Part shown: positions 10,629 through 21,000 of the stretch, piece by piece
How the letters are laid out: the number at the start of each line of letters is the position of its first letter
How positions within the stretch are numbered: position 1 is the stretch's first letter
Assembly (NCBI RefSeq): GCF_000235365.1
Contig: NC_016449.1
Span: 806,001-870,000, forward strand
DNA from: Eremothecium cymbalariae DBVPG#7215
Lineage: Eukaryota; Ascomycota; Saccharomycetes; Saccharomycetales; Saccharomycetaceae
Length of the DNA: 64,000 nucleotides
Direction: 5' to 3'
Notes under the pieces: generated by a model
Databases searched by the model: none
Seen by the model: only the letters and a program-made list of their open reading frames with translations
Told to the model about the DNA's origin: nothing
Translations under genes and position numbers: made by a program

Positions 10629-11312
10629 CTTGAGAATACTTAAAGCTTTTGCTTCTGAATGCCTATACCTGAATACCAGAGATTTTGAAAAGTCAAATAC
10701 GCATAAAAATCTTGAAAAAATGCTCGAAGCTTTATTATCTCAAATCCGTCGGTGAAAAAAAATTTTAACGAACATCAATCAGTGTACTCCATGACCTACT
10801 AAAAAGTCCACCGTGGAATATTATATAAACCTACATATCTTCTAGCTAGTTGATTTAAAGTTTACTAATTACTCTTTTGAAACTGTGAATACTTAGCCTA
10901 GCCATTGGCGCAACAATTTCACTCAGATTAAGTATTTGTATCTCTAACTAAAACTCTTCGTCCGAGTTTGTCTTCGCAACTTTTCAGCACTTACTTCCTT
11001 TGTCCTCCAGACAGGTCAGTTACTTGATATATGCCTAATTCAATATCTTTGTACTCACTAACTTAAAGCTTACATATAACTCTTAGATTCGGCACTGTAA
11101 ATGGTCTACTACAATGCTCTGCGCAATCTCTGGATCGACCCCGAGACGGACTCGAAGAGAGAAAAGAGCGAGTTTGATTGGTTCATATGTAGTTGTTTTT
11201 TGTTTAGCTCATCAGCTTAGGAATATTTCTGGTTTTATGCGAAATATCAGCTGTCGGTGATTGACGTTGTTGTAGGCATCGAGGTTTTAGATAGGTTAAA
11301 GGATTCTTCTAG
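10629..11312. promoter_or_regulatory. Divergent NDI1/CWC2 region
   Basis: Over 680 bases separate these divergent starts, long for this genome. The region holds a GC-richer 39-codon ORF (11101-11220, listed separately) and, before it, a CACTAAC followed by CTCTTAG that resembles a branch site and acceptor. I found no matching GTATGT donor. Confidence 0.4.
11101..11220 (+). CDS. Candidate 39-residue small ORF, not recognised
   Basis: ATG to TAG frame of 39 codons starting MVYYNALRNLWIDPETD and ending in a short hydrophobic, Cys/Ser-rich tail (WFICSCFLFSSSA). An in-frame stop lies immediately before the ATG. Its base composition (many C and G at third positions) stands out from the AT-rich surroundings, which is why I list it. 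It could be a small membrane peptide gene, a long upstream ORF in the CWC2 leader, or the first exon of something I failed to resolve. I do not recognise a family. Confidence 0.3.
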   Translation: MVYYNALRNLWIDPETDSKREKSEFDWFICSCFLFSSSA

Positions 11313-12302
11313 ATGGCGGATAGCAGAGAAGCACCATGGAAAGGCCGTTTTGCCAAGGTGCAAGTTAGAGAAGATGATCTTCCTTCGTTGCTTCCGGCGC
11401 AGACAGGTTTATCGTTCAATATATGGTATAACAAATGGTCTCAAGGTCAAGGCAGTGGATCAAGGTTTGTCAATCCGTACAGGTTAGATGCAGATCAGGA
11501 TTCAGGGTTGACGCAAGGTGAACAAGAGGGCGAGGTGTTTTTCTGTGTGTACTTTTCTAAAGGTATGTGCTGTATGGGGAAGAGGTGCAGATATTTGCAT
11601 CACATTCCTGATGAGGAAGATGTTGCGAAGCTTGCGATGAAGTCAGATGTGTTGGATTGCTTTGGTCGGGAGAAGTTTTCTGATTATAGGGATGATATGG
11701 GCGGTGTTGGATCTTTTAGAAGGAAAAACAGGACCCTTTATGTTGGTGGTATACTGGGTGGATTAAACAATAAGGTATTGAAAGCTGCACAGATAGAGGG
11801 TAGGATTCGATATGTATTTTCACAACTAGGCAAAATTGATAGAATAAGGTACGTTGAGGATAAGAATTGTGCTTTTGTAAAGTTCAAGTATCAAGTCAAT
11901 GCTGAGTTTGCCAAAGAATGTATGAGTAATCAAACATTGTTGATACCTTCCGATAAGGAATGGGATCAAAGGAAAGAAGGTACGGGATTGTTGGTTAAAT
12001 GGGCTAGAGATGATCCCAATCCTGCAGCACGGAAACTTGAAGAGGAGGAACAGAAGAAGGAGTCATTCAGGGTGATGGTTCAGCTTCTTGAGAAGCAGGA
12101 ACAAAATATGAACAAACGTGCCGTGGATATAGAACCACAGGAGACTGAGGAAGGGCATTTGCAGGGGATTATTTCGGAGGAACTAATTTTTAAGCTAAAG
12201 AAAAGAAAGAGAACTGCTGTTGGATCCTCCAACGCTGTACCCGAGAGTAAGCGTACAAAACCGCGCCCATTGGTTGAATATCCTTCTTCCGAAGAAGATT
12301 GA
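11313..12302 (+). CDS. CWC2: Pre-mRNA splicing factor Cwc2 (NineTeen complex)
   Basis: RNA-binding component of the Prp19-associated complex that contacts U6 snRNA and the intron in the active spliceosome. The 329-residue product matches from its start: VQVREDDLPSLLPAQTGL, then the Torus region NIWYNKWSQG, a CCCH zinc finger around residues 77-93 (FFCVYFSKGMCCMGKRCRYLH contains Cys and His ligands) and an RRM from about residue 144 (RTLYVGGILGG, CAFVKFKYQ). The C-terminal tail is charged. Length agrees with S. cerevisiae (339). Convergent with PRP28, 121 bases apart. Confidence 0.96.
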   Translation: MADSREAPWKGRFAKVQVREDDLPSLLPAQTGLSFNIWYNKWSQGQGSGSRFVNPYRLDADQDSGLTQGEQEGEVFFCVYFSKGMCCMGKRCRYLHHIPDEEDVAKLAMKSDVLDCFGREKFSDYRDDMGGVGSFRRKNRTLYVGGILGGLNNKVLKAAQIEGRIRYVFSQLGKIDRIRYVEDKNCAFVKFKYQVNAEFAKECMSNQTLLIPSDKEWDQRKEGTGLLVKWARDDPNPAARKLEEEEQKKESFRVMVQLLEKQEQNMNKRAVDIEPQETEEGHLQGIISEELIFKLKKRKRTAVGSSNAVPESKRTKPRPLVEYPSSEED

Positions 12303-12423
12303 AGAATGATTAGATATAGATGATAATATAACGACTATTTAAATGAATTGCAGATGACCTTGTTGATAGATTAATAATATCATATGTGTAATAATATATC
12401 TAGGGAAGTACCGGGCATTTTTA

Positions 12424-14121
12424 TCAGTAGATCAACGCCTTTAAATCATCTTCACCTATATGAAATTGCCTTTTTGCCTCATCGGAAATGCTGTTAGTTC
12501 CTGTTACGTCATGTTTCTTTGCAAACTTGAACAGAGACTGTACAAGTCTTGCGTCATCTTTATCTCCCAAAAACGTTAGAGTTGTACCTTTTTGGTTCGC
12601 CCTACCGGTTCTACCAATTCTATGAATGTAATCGTCCAACTTAGAAGGCATCTGGAAGTTAACAACAAGAGATACATTTGGAATATCAATTCCTCTGCCT
12701 GCAACGTCTGTTGCCACCATAATATCAACTTTACCCTCTCGGAAAGCTTTTAAAGAGTGCTCTCTTTGGGTTTGGGATTTAGAGCCATGTAAAATTGTCA
12801 CCCTGAATTTGCTTTCTTCCTGGAACTTACGCAACAACCAATCAGCCGTTACTTTATAATTAATAAATATGATTACTGGGGGTCTATAATTGGGAAGTAT
12901 ATCTTGGGTTAGCATTTTAAACCTCTGTTCGTCAGTTGCAACATATTCTATAATTTGCTGGATTTGTGGAGCGCTTCCTGAACCACCAATAGTCACAAAT
13001 CCGGGATTCCTTAAATACCCATTGGCAATCCTTTCAATCGAAGAAGACATAGTCGCGGTGAACATCAGCGTTTGCTTCTCTAATATGTCATCGGTCCTAG
13101 CCAGAATAGTTGTTAACTGGTCCTCAAATCCAAAATCAACCATCCTATCTGCTTCATCTAAGACAAGAGTATACACTTGTTTCAATACCAGAACGTGATT
13201 TTCTAGACAGTCGATCAATCTGCCTGGTGTAGCAACCAGAATATTGCAGCCGTCTTGCAAATTGAAAATGATTTCCTCCAATGTATGGCCACCTACTATA
13301 CTGGTAACCAAACAAGGCCTTTTCCAGTGAGCGCAGAATTTCTTGGCTTCTGCCTCTATCTGCTGAGCCAATTCTCTCGTTGGAGCCAGTATCAATGCTT
13401 GCGGTCCATCTTGTCTTGTTATCACATTTAGAGGTGGAAGCTTGGTAAATTTCATAAATATTGGTATTAGAAATGCCAATGTCTTACCTGAACCTGTCGA
13501 GGCGACTCCCATAAAATCTCTATTGTTCTGAACATTGGGAATGGTCGCCCTTTGAATGGGAGTCGGCTCCTCATATCCAAGGTCATCCGTGATCACTTTC
13601 ACTATATCCGTCGGTATAAGCTTCAGTTCGCTCCAATTCCTCAGCGGATGCTTCATACCCCCTCCTTTCGCCGTTATATTAAAATCTTCTCTTAAAATCC
13701 TCCAATCTCTCTCGGTCATTTCAGATAATTTCTTCTCTGTCCACCGCTTACTCATATAGCCATCCACTGCAGAACCCTCTCTCGCTCTATAAAGCACATC
13801 TTTCACCTTCACCTTTGTCAGAGGTTTAAATTCAGCTAGTGTATCTTCTTTTTCATTCCAGTCAAAGTTGAACTTGCTTCTCGAAACCCTCTCTACGCCC
13901 TTGACCTGCCGTGAAGAAGCCTGATCTATTATTTGCTCCTCAGGCTCTACTAATACCCTGACCTTCTTATCCCGGACTCGATCAGCACTGTTAAACTCTT
14001 TATTACGTCTCTCAGCAGCTAAAACCAGCCTCTTCTCTTTATCCAAAAACCTTGGCTTTGTTATTCTCCCCTTAGAATCCTTGCTGTTGCTTAGCAACTG
14101 GTGAATGTCTAAAGGTCGCAT
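12424..14121 (-). CDS. PRP28: DEAD-box RNA helicase Prp28 (U5 snRNP)
   Basis: ATPase that exchanges U1 for U6 at the 5' splice site during spliceosome activation. The 565-residue protein has the full set of DEAD-box motifs in order: Q motif (GYEEPTPIQRATIP), Walker A ASTGSGKT near residue 206, PTRELAQQ, TPGRL, DEAD near residue 323, FTATMSSS as motif III, then the second domain with DVAGRGIDIPNV and HRIGRTGRA. The N-terminal 150 residues are charged and specific to Prp28. Divergent from PEX5, as PRP28/PEX5 are in S. cerevisiae (YDR243C/YDR244W). Confidence 0.95.
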   Translation of the reverse strand: MRPLDIHQLLSNSKDSKGRITKPRFLDKEKRLVLAAERRNKEFNSADRVRDKKVRVLVEPEEQIIDQASSRQVKGVERVSRSKFNFDWNEKEDTLAEFKPLTKVKVKDVLYRAREGSAVDGYMSKRWTEKKLSEMTERDWRILREDFNITAKGGGMKHPLRNWSELKLIPTDIVKVITDDLGYEEPTPIQRATIPNVQNNRDFMGVASTGSGKTLAFLIPIFMKFTKLPPLNVITRQDGPQALILAPTRELAQQIEAEAKKFCAHWKRPCLVTSIVGGHTLEEIIFNLQDGCNILVATPGRLIDCLENHVLVLKQVYTLVLDEADRMVDFGFEDQLTTILARTDDILEKQTLMFTATMSSSIERIANGYLRNPGFVTIGGSGSAPQIQQIIEYVATDEQRFKMLTQDILPNYRPPVIIFINYKVTADWLLRKFQEESKFRVTILHGSKSQTQREHSLKAFREGKVDIMVATDVAGRGIDIPNVSLVVNFQMPSKLDDYIHRIGRTGRANQKGTTLTFLGDKDDARLVQSLFKFAKKHDVTGTNSISDEAKRQFHIGEDDLKALIY

Positions 14122-14412
14122 ATTAACATCGGCTGCATAACCTAATCCTAAAGCGGTTTTCTACCTTCACAACCTCCTAACATCTATGTTCACTCGATGT
14201 CATCGACCACATTGCATCAAACTTTTTACTCGGGATATAATTTCATGAAGTTAAAAGGCGGGGACGGAATTCCAATAAATCAGAAAACCGTACACACTAT
14301 AAAACCCGAATTAGCAAAATGTTAGCTAAGGCTACTACAAGTCACATTTAAAGGTTGTAGTTGATTCTGTAACGAGGTTAAGTGAGAGAAACTAATAGTT
14401 GATAAGTGTAAG

Positions 14413-16134
14413 ATGAGTGCTGATTGTTCTGTTGGTGCTAATCCTTTAGCGCAGTTAACCAAGCGCACGCAACAGGATAGAACATTGCAACATGGCACAC
14501 ATGTGAACCTCCAGCACCAAAATGATGGAAATACGTTCAAATCTACAGGTTCTGTAGTGAGTGACTCTAATAAGCTCCATATGGAACAGTTTATGGGTAG
14601 GAATACAGCAGCAGAGAATAGGTATATCAGTTCACCTCTTTCGGGCCCTTTATCGCTTTCTGGGGCACACCAGCAACAAACTTTTATGTCTTCACAGTCA
14701 ACAAAGGAGTTGGTGAATAATAATAAAGGTATAACGAATAGTGGCTTGATTAGTAGTTGGTCGCAGGAGTTTCATCAAAAGACGGCGAGTCCCGATCAAG
14801 CGAGTCCTGTATTATCGACTTCGTCGATGAATTCTGCGTCTTCAGGTGTAATTGGGAATGTAGCAGGGTATAGGCCTCTAAATATGATGAGGCCAGCCAT
14901 GGGTCTTCATCAGCATATTCCCAGAATGTTACATACCCCTCAGTCGCAGCGGGAAGAAACTGCGTTAAACAGAGAGGCATGGGATCAGCACTTCAAGGAA
15001 TTAGAGCAGGAGGTTGAGAAGACGTTAAATATTTCGGATGGGGACATTCAGGAATCATCTGTTCCAGAGAACATCGTGGTTGAAGAGGATTACCAGAACA
15101 AGTTCCAAGAAATATGGGACGATCTACATGACCGTGCAAATGATTCGGGGTTGGGAACTGAGATGGACCAGGATTGGGAAGTTGATTATCAACGCTACTT
15201 ATCCGGTCGGACTACACGTACTTCGGAGTATAAATTCGAACAGGATAATCAGTACATACATAATCCTAACGCGTACGAAATTGGGTGCATTTTAATGGAG
15301 AATGGTGCCAAGTTAAGCGAGGCTGCCTTGGCATTTGAAGCTGCAGTCCAGGAGAACCGCCAACATGCGGATGCTTGGTTGAGACTCGGGCTAGTGCAGA
15401 CGCAAAATGAGAAGGAGCTAAGCGGGATAAATGCCCTCGAACACTGTCTCAAGGTAGATCCTAACAATCTTACGGCAATGATGACAGTGGCTATTAGCTA
15501 CATAAATGAGGGCTACGATGTTAGCGCATTAACTATGTTGGGCAAATGGTTAGAAACAAAATACCCGGAAGTGGTTCAGAAACGTACCGATGAACAAGCA
15601 GACAGATTTAGTTTGAGCAAAGTAATTACTGATCAATATTTGAAAGTCATTAACACACTTCCCGAAATTGACCCCGACGTTCAGTTGGGCTTAGGCGTCT
15701 TGTTTTATGCCAATGATGAATTTGACAAAACAATTGACTGCTTTAAAGCCGCGTTGCATGTACGGCCAAACGATGAGTGCATGTGGAACCGTCTTGGTGC
15801 TTCCTTGGCAAATTCAAACCGTTCAGAGGAAGCAATTCAGGCATACCACAGGGCCATACAACTAAAGCCCGCTTTTGTGAGAGCTCGCTATAACCTCGCC
15901 GTTTCTTCTATGAATATCGGCTGTTATAAAGAAGCTGCTGAACAGCTACTCACTGCGTTATCTATGCATGAAGTTGAAGGTGTAGTAATGTCGGCAGGTA
16001 GCGGGACTGTTCCCTCTTCCAACATCCTAGAAACGTTGAAACGCGCATTTATGGCCTTGGAAAGACGTGATCTACTTGAAAAGGTGGTCCAGAATATCGA
16101 TTTGAACCAGTTTCGTGATGAGTTTAATTTCTGA
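14413..16134 (+). CDS. PEX5: Peroxisomal PTS1 import receptor Pex5
   Basis: Cycling receptor that binds C-terminal SKL-type signals in the cytosol and delivers cargo to the peroxisomal docking complex. The 573-residue protein has the conserved N-terminus with a Cys in CSVGANPLAQ (the family's monoubiquitination site), short W-x3-F type motifs (WSQEF near 116, WDQHF near 189) and seven tetratricopeptide repeats from about residue 275 (ENGAKLSEAALAFEAA) to 530 (NRLGASLANSNRSEEAIQAY, RARYNLAVSSMNIGCYKEAA). It lies in the same PRP28-PEX5-MNN10 order as S. cerevisiae. Confidence 0.96.
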   Translation: MSADCSVGANPLAQLTKRTQQDRTLQHGTHVNLQHQNDGNTFKSTGSVVSDSNKLHMEQFMGRNTAAENRYISSPLSGPLSLSGAHQQQTFMSSQSTKELVNNNKGITNSGLISSWSQEFHQKTASPDQASPVLSTSSMNSASSGVIGNVAGYRPLNMMRPAMGLHQHIPRMLHTPQSQREETALNREAWDQHFKELEQEVEKTLNISDGDIQESSVPENIVVEEDYQNKFQEIWDDLHDRANDSGLGTEMDQDWEVDYQRYLSGRTTRTSEYKFEQDNQYIHNPNAYEIGCILMENGAKLSEAALAFEAAVQENRQHADAWLRLGLVQTQNEKELSGINALEHCLKVDPNNLTAMMTVAISYINEGYDVSALTMLGKWLETKYPEVVQKRTDEQADRFSLSKVITDQYLKVINTLPEIDPDVQLGLGVLFYANDEFDKTIDCFKAALHVRPNDECMWNRLGASLANSNRSEEAIQAYHRAIQLKPAFVRARYNLAVSSMNIGCYKEAAEQLLTALSMHEVEGVVMSAGSGTVPSSNILETLKRAFMALERRDLLEKVVQNIDLNQFRDEFNF

Positions 16135-16137
16135 TTT

Positions 16138-16680
16138 AAGTGTCTATATCGAATACAGCTTATTTTTCCATACCGAATTAGTTTTGCTTTAGTGCATATA
16201 ATACATACATTTACCCTGGACATCCAGTAAAGAAATACGCAAGCCTTTGGGATTATTTTCAAAAGTTGGAACTGGTCTTTAGAAGGTTTCACTATACAAT
16301 ATAATCTATAGCTTAATAATGCGCTTCGTTAGAGGAGCCTGCTATCCGAACATGCTCTTAGATGCATGCATCCCATAAGAAACATTCGATGCACTCCATG
16401 GAAGCATGATAGCCTAGTTGAACAACAAAAGGCCCAGCTAATTAGCTCAACTGATCTGTATTTCGGTGGTTATTCTTAGGTCCCTTGGATGCAGACTCAA
16501 AAATCACTAAAGACGATTTATACAGCAGATTATCTCAAGTATAATAAAACGTAGCCCCCAAATTTCATTGGTTTGGTTAACTGAAAACACTACATATTTA
16601 AATAAAACACTATATTTATCAAACTCTGCTATAATATCTGAAGGCTGTTGAAGAGCTAAGTTAGGATATTAAACTCCGCA
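16138..16680. other. Intergenic, PEX5 3' end and MNN10 promoter
   Basis: About 540 bases with no gene or repeat that I can recognise. Confidence 0.5.
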
Positions 16681-17679
16681 ATGAGTTCCAGCGTTCCATA
16701 TGATTACCAATCTGAAGAGGATCTGAAATTCAGAAGCAAAGCAGGGTTTTTATCAGCTGGGAGGGTCTCTTTTGCAAAATACAAAAAATGGGGGTTAATT
16801 ATATTCACAGTGCTGTTTGGTCTGTACTGGTTGGGGACGGATTTTTCGTTTTGGAAGAAAGACCCTCGTATTGTTATTATACTTGCTGCAAATGAGGGAG
16901 GAGGTGTATTAAGGGCTAAGAGTGAGCAGGAATGGGCAATTGAAGGTATATCAGTAGCAAACAAGAGGGCATATGCCAAACGTCATGGCTATGGGTTGGA
17001 TATTAAGGATTTGACAATTTCTAAAAGGTATTCTCACGAATATCGGGAAGGTTGGCAAAAGATAGACATTTTGAAACAAGCTATGAGACAATATCCGAAT
17101 GCAGAGTGGTTTTGGTGGCTTGATGGCAGTACTCTAATAATGGAACCAGACAAGAGTTTAGAGGAACACATATTCAGCAGGCTAGAAACCTTGGCAGAAC
17201 GTACCTTGAGCTTTAACCCATTGGACCTACCTCCAGATATTCCATATGTCGATTACAGCGAGCAAATCGACCTCCTCATTACTCAGGACTGTGGAGGATT
17301 CAACTTAGGCTCTTTTTTCATCAAGAATAGCGAATGGAGCTCCTTACTACTAGACATGTGGTGGGACCCCGTGGGATACGAACAGAAGCATATGATCTGG
17401 GAACACCGCGAACAAGACGCTTTGGAGACCTTGTACGCTAATGAGCCATGGATCAGGGAGAAAGTCGGATTCCTACCTCTGCGTAGCATCAATGCATTCC
17501 CTAAAGGTGCTTGCGCAGATTTCAGCGATGACACCCGCTACTTCTACAATGAAAAGGACCACGACTTCCTTGTTAACATGGCTGGTTGTAGTTTCGGCCG
17601 TGACTGTTGGGGCGAGATGCGTCACTACGCAGGCCTCATGGAAAAGCTTAACCGCAGATGGTACTCATTCCTATTCTAG
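16681..17679 (+). CDS. MNN10: Golgi alpha-1,6-mannosyltransferase subunit Mnn10 (M-Pol II)
   Basis: Type II Golgi protein that extends the N-glycan mannan backbone in the M-Pol II complex (GT34 family). The 332-residue product has a short cytosolic part, a membrane anchor at about residues 38-58 (WGLIIFTVLFGLYWLG) and the family stretches REGWQKIDILKQAMRQYPNA, WFWWLDGSTLIMEP, ITQDCGGFNLGSFFIKN and WEHREQDALE. The position where GT34 enzymes usually carry the metal-binding DxD reads Asp-Gly-Ser here, so the second Asp is absent. The rest of the domain is well conserved. The protein is shorter at its N-terminus than the S. cerevisiae one (393). Confidence 0.93.
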   Translation: MSSSVPYDYQSEEDLKFRSKAGFLSAGRVSFAKYKKWGLIIFTVLFGLYWLGTDFSFWKKDPRIVIILAANEGGGVLRAKSEQEWAIEGISVANKRAYAKRHGYGLDIKDLTISKRYSHEYREGWQKIDILKQAMRQYPNAEWFWWLDGSTLIMEPDKSLEEHIFSRLETLAERTLSFNPLDLPPDIPYVDYSEQIDLLITQDCGGFNLGSFFIKNSEWSSLLLDMWWDPVGYEQKHMIWEHREQDALETLYANEPWIREKVGFLPLRSINAFPKGACADFSDDTRYFYNEKDHDFLVNMAGCSFGRDCWGEMRHYAGLMEKLNRRWYSFLF

Positions 17680-18018
17680 TACCTGACTCGCTCGAATGCC
17701 ATCTCAACCCCCTCGCATTCCTCCATTGTCTGCAATTTAACCAGTTTTAATATTATCTCTTGATGGGATTGATTCACCGTATGTAATTACATTGTAATCC
17801 ATTAATCACAGGTAAATTTTTTTCAAAATATACAAGGGGGTTTCAATTAACTAACATCTTGCTTCGCGAAAGCAACTAGAAAGGTTCATAATAGAGAATA
17901 TTTAGAGCTAGATTCAATTGTAGCGTTGTGTTATAGGGTCAAAGAGTGGCTTTTTATGTTGGTTATTAGATTTTAGAGGAATTTTATAGATAAGGAGCCG
18001 AATTTTTGTTTTTTTGCC
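17680..18018. other. Intergenic, MNN10 3' end and SWI1 promoter
   Basis: About 340 bases, AT-rich, with nothing specific that I can name. Confidence 0.5.
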
Positions 18019-21000
18019 ATGGAGGAGCAATTTGTATTTGCCGATGATAATCAACAACATCAACAGCAATCAGACGTGCCACAGCGCTCGCTGAGTAGCA
18101 AAGAAGAATATTTGAATTTCTTTGATCCAACACCTGTTCAGGAAGATGTTTCATCACAGGGGGCTCAAAATCTAACACCACAAGCTATTTTGGCGAGATC
18201 GTCACTATCCAATGTCAATTCGCCTATTTTTAACAGCGGCATTGGCAATCATGGTAATAGCAATATGAATGAGGGAACCCCGGATAATATTTCGAGTTTG
18301 AATGCCAAAAGATCTGATAGTAATAACACTGAAAGCACGAGCTATCATAATGGGGTACCTTCTTTATCGATGTCTCCTTCTATATTTACTCCGGCCGTGC
18401 CAAGTAACATAAGTACTGGAAATGGGACGGTACAGCGACCTCCGAATTCTACCCCAGGAGCTGCTCCATCTCCTCAGCAGATACTGTCTCAGCAGGCAAC
18501 GCCGCAGGCTCTTTTGGGTGACATTTCAGAGGATTCAAATCCTGTTAGTCAAGCACCGAGCAGCAGTAAAGGCAATCATGTGTTTGCAGACCGTGCTGCT
18601 ATGTTTGCAGCACTTCAACAGCGGCAGCAGCAGAGACAACAAACTTCTCAGCAGCAACTGCTGCTGCAAAGACAGCAGGTACAGAATCAGCTTCAATCTC
18701 AAGTTCAGCAAGAGCAGTCTCAGATGCCACAACAACAGCAACAACTCCTACTACAGCAACAGCTTCCCCATAATCAACGGCAGAAGCAACAACCACAAAG
18801 ATTACAGCTTTTGAAGCAACAGAAGCAGTTGTTTCAAGAAGATCAAGGTACACATAGTTTTGTGGATCCTCAACAACCAATTTTACAGCAGTTGCAGCAA
18901 CAGAGATCCATGTTGCCACGACAGCAATTCCCGGTGCAACAGCCTCAGCAAGATGTCCGTCAGACAATACCATCTACTCAAACAATGCCACCTACTCAAC
19001 CATCTACCCAACCATCTACACCAGGGGCATCACAAGCCACAAATCAAAGGCAGATGCTTCAGAACTTTGAACCTGAAGTGCAAAAACGTGTATCACAAGA
19101 ACTAAATGGAAAGCAGTATGAACTTTTTGTGAAATATTTTATGGAGCACTGTAAGCGTTGTAGCATTCCGTTCAACCCGAGTCCGGAAATTTGCGGCATA
19201 CGGGTCAACTTGTTTATCCTTTATATGCTAGTGCAGAGAATGGGTGGTGCTGAAAATGTCACTAGGATTCAGCAATGGGGGAATCTGGCCCAAAAACTAC
19301 AAATATATGCTCCAAACAGTGATGAAGAGCTTTCTTCGTATTATTATAATACCCTAATGTCGTATGAAAAATACTTAATGACCCCTGATGGGATGAAAGA
19401 AACTCAAACAAAACGCATGATATTACAGCAGTGTTTGCAGGAGACTTTAAGGGCTGTTCAACAGGAACAATTTGAAAAGAAACAAGTCCAGCCGCAGGTT
19501 CCAACACCAGTCCAATCTCAGCTTCATCCACCCCAGCCTCGCCAACAGCCTCTGTCTATAAATCAACCTCAAACACATCCTCAACCCCAATCTCAAACTC
19601 AACCTCAACCTCAATCTCAGTCCCAGCCTCAGCCTCAATTATCACAGGCCCCAATAGTCCAACATATGATACCCCAGCACCACCTTCACCAAGCAAAGAT
19701 GCAAAGCCTTCGGGAAGCTCAAAAGTTGAAACAAATGAAGCCACGAAAGCCCAGAGTAAAGAAGAAAACAAAGAAAGAGTTAGAAGAAGAAAGGAGACGA
19801 CAGGAAGAAGCTCAAAGGCTACGAGACCTACAGTTGGAAAAACAAAGGCAAGAACAAAAACTTCTATTAGAAGAACAACTAAGGGAACAACAAGAACTAC
19901 TGCGGGAGCGCCGTAAGGAGCAAATACGTAAGCTACCAAAAGTCTACAAAAGGTCAATGATAAGAAATTATGTTCCAATTAAAAGACCAATTGAGGGTCA
20001 AAATGGATATGATATCAAGGGACTCGCGCAGTTAGGGGAGAAGATCGATGCTGTAAAACCTATATTTTTATTTGCTCCTGAATTGGGCACCATTAACCTG
20101 CATGCAATCACTATGGCTTTACAGTCCGAAAATAACTGTGAAATTAATACAGCATTGAATACTTTGTTGGTTACTAGTGCTGACAATATTCTGAGAGTGC
20201 CCTTAAAAGAAACTCCGGAGTTGTTGGATACGTTATGCATTTTGGCATGTGACAAGTTGCACAGACTGTATAAGAATGATTATCACAGAAAAGTGACACA
20301 TGATGGAATTCAGAAAGCATATAATGTTCAGGAACTATTATCGAAACCGTCCTCATCCTGTAATCATACATATCAAGCGATGGATCAAATATTAACGGCG
20401 TACAAAAAGCAAGAAGATTTTCCTGCGGAGGACGCTGTTATAGAAGTTGATTCTTTGACTGGAATAGATATTTCCCAGTATCCTATTACACCAATGGAGT
20501 TGCCTTTGGATATTGGGCCAGATGAAGAGGATATACCAGTCACAAAGGTAGATCCCCCCAAATTTAGGCGCTGGAGTTATATATTCGACTCCTTGAAATC
20601 AGATGGTTTAAAGAAGGATGATGAGTTGTCTGTAATATCATATATGGCAGCATTAAGAATGGTTCGGAATGAAGTGGATACATTATTTACCGATTGCCAC
20701 AAGCGCGGCGCGGAAGACACCCATATTCTTTTTATTGATCAGCTTTCAACTATATCGATGATTCTAAGAAACCTTTCATTTGATGACACAAATGCTACTG
20801 CAATGGCAAATAATGTTCATGTTAATCGGTACATTTTTGAATTATTATGGATGTTGTTTACGCAGATGAAAAAGTTTATTTTCCATAGAAAAGTGCTTAA
20901 CCTCAAGAAAGACAGTATAATTATTCTATCTAATTTGTCTCATTTATTAAAGCTAGACAACGTTGTTGATGGATGTATGCTATTGTTTTTGATTTTGAGC

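Noticed and set aside
10980..11090. Leader intron before the 39-codon ORF
   Set aside because: CACTAAC and CTCTTAG look like branch and acceptor, but there is no GTATGT or near variant upstream in a sensible place (only GTATCT and GTCAGT).
18535..18973. Minus-strand frames rich in Leu/Val/Ala opposite SWI1
   Set aside because: They are the antisense of glutamine (CAG/CAA) tracts and carry no gene features.
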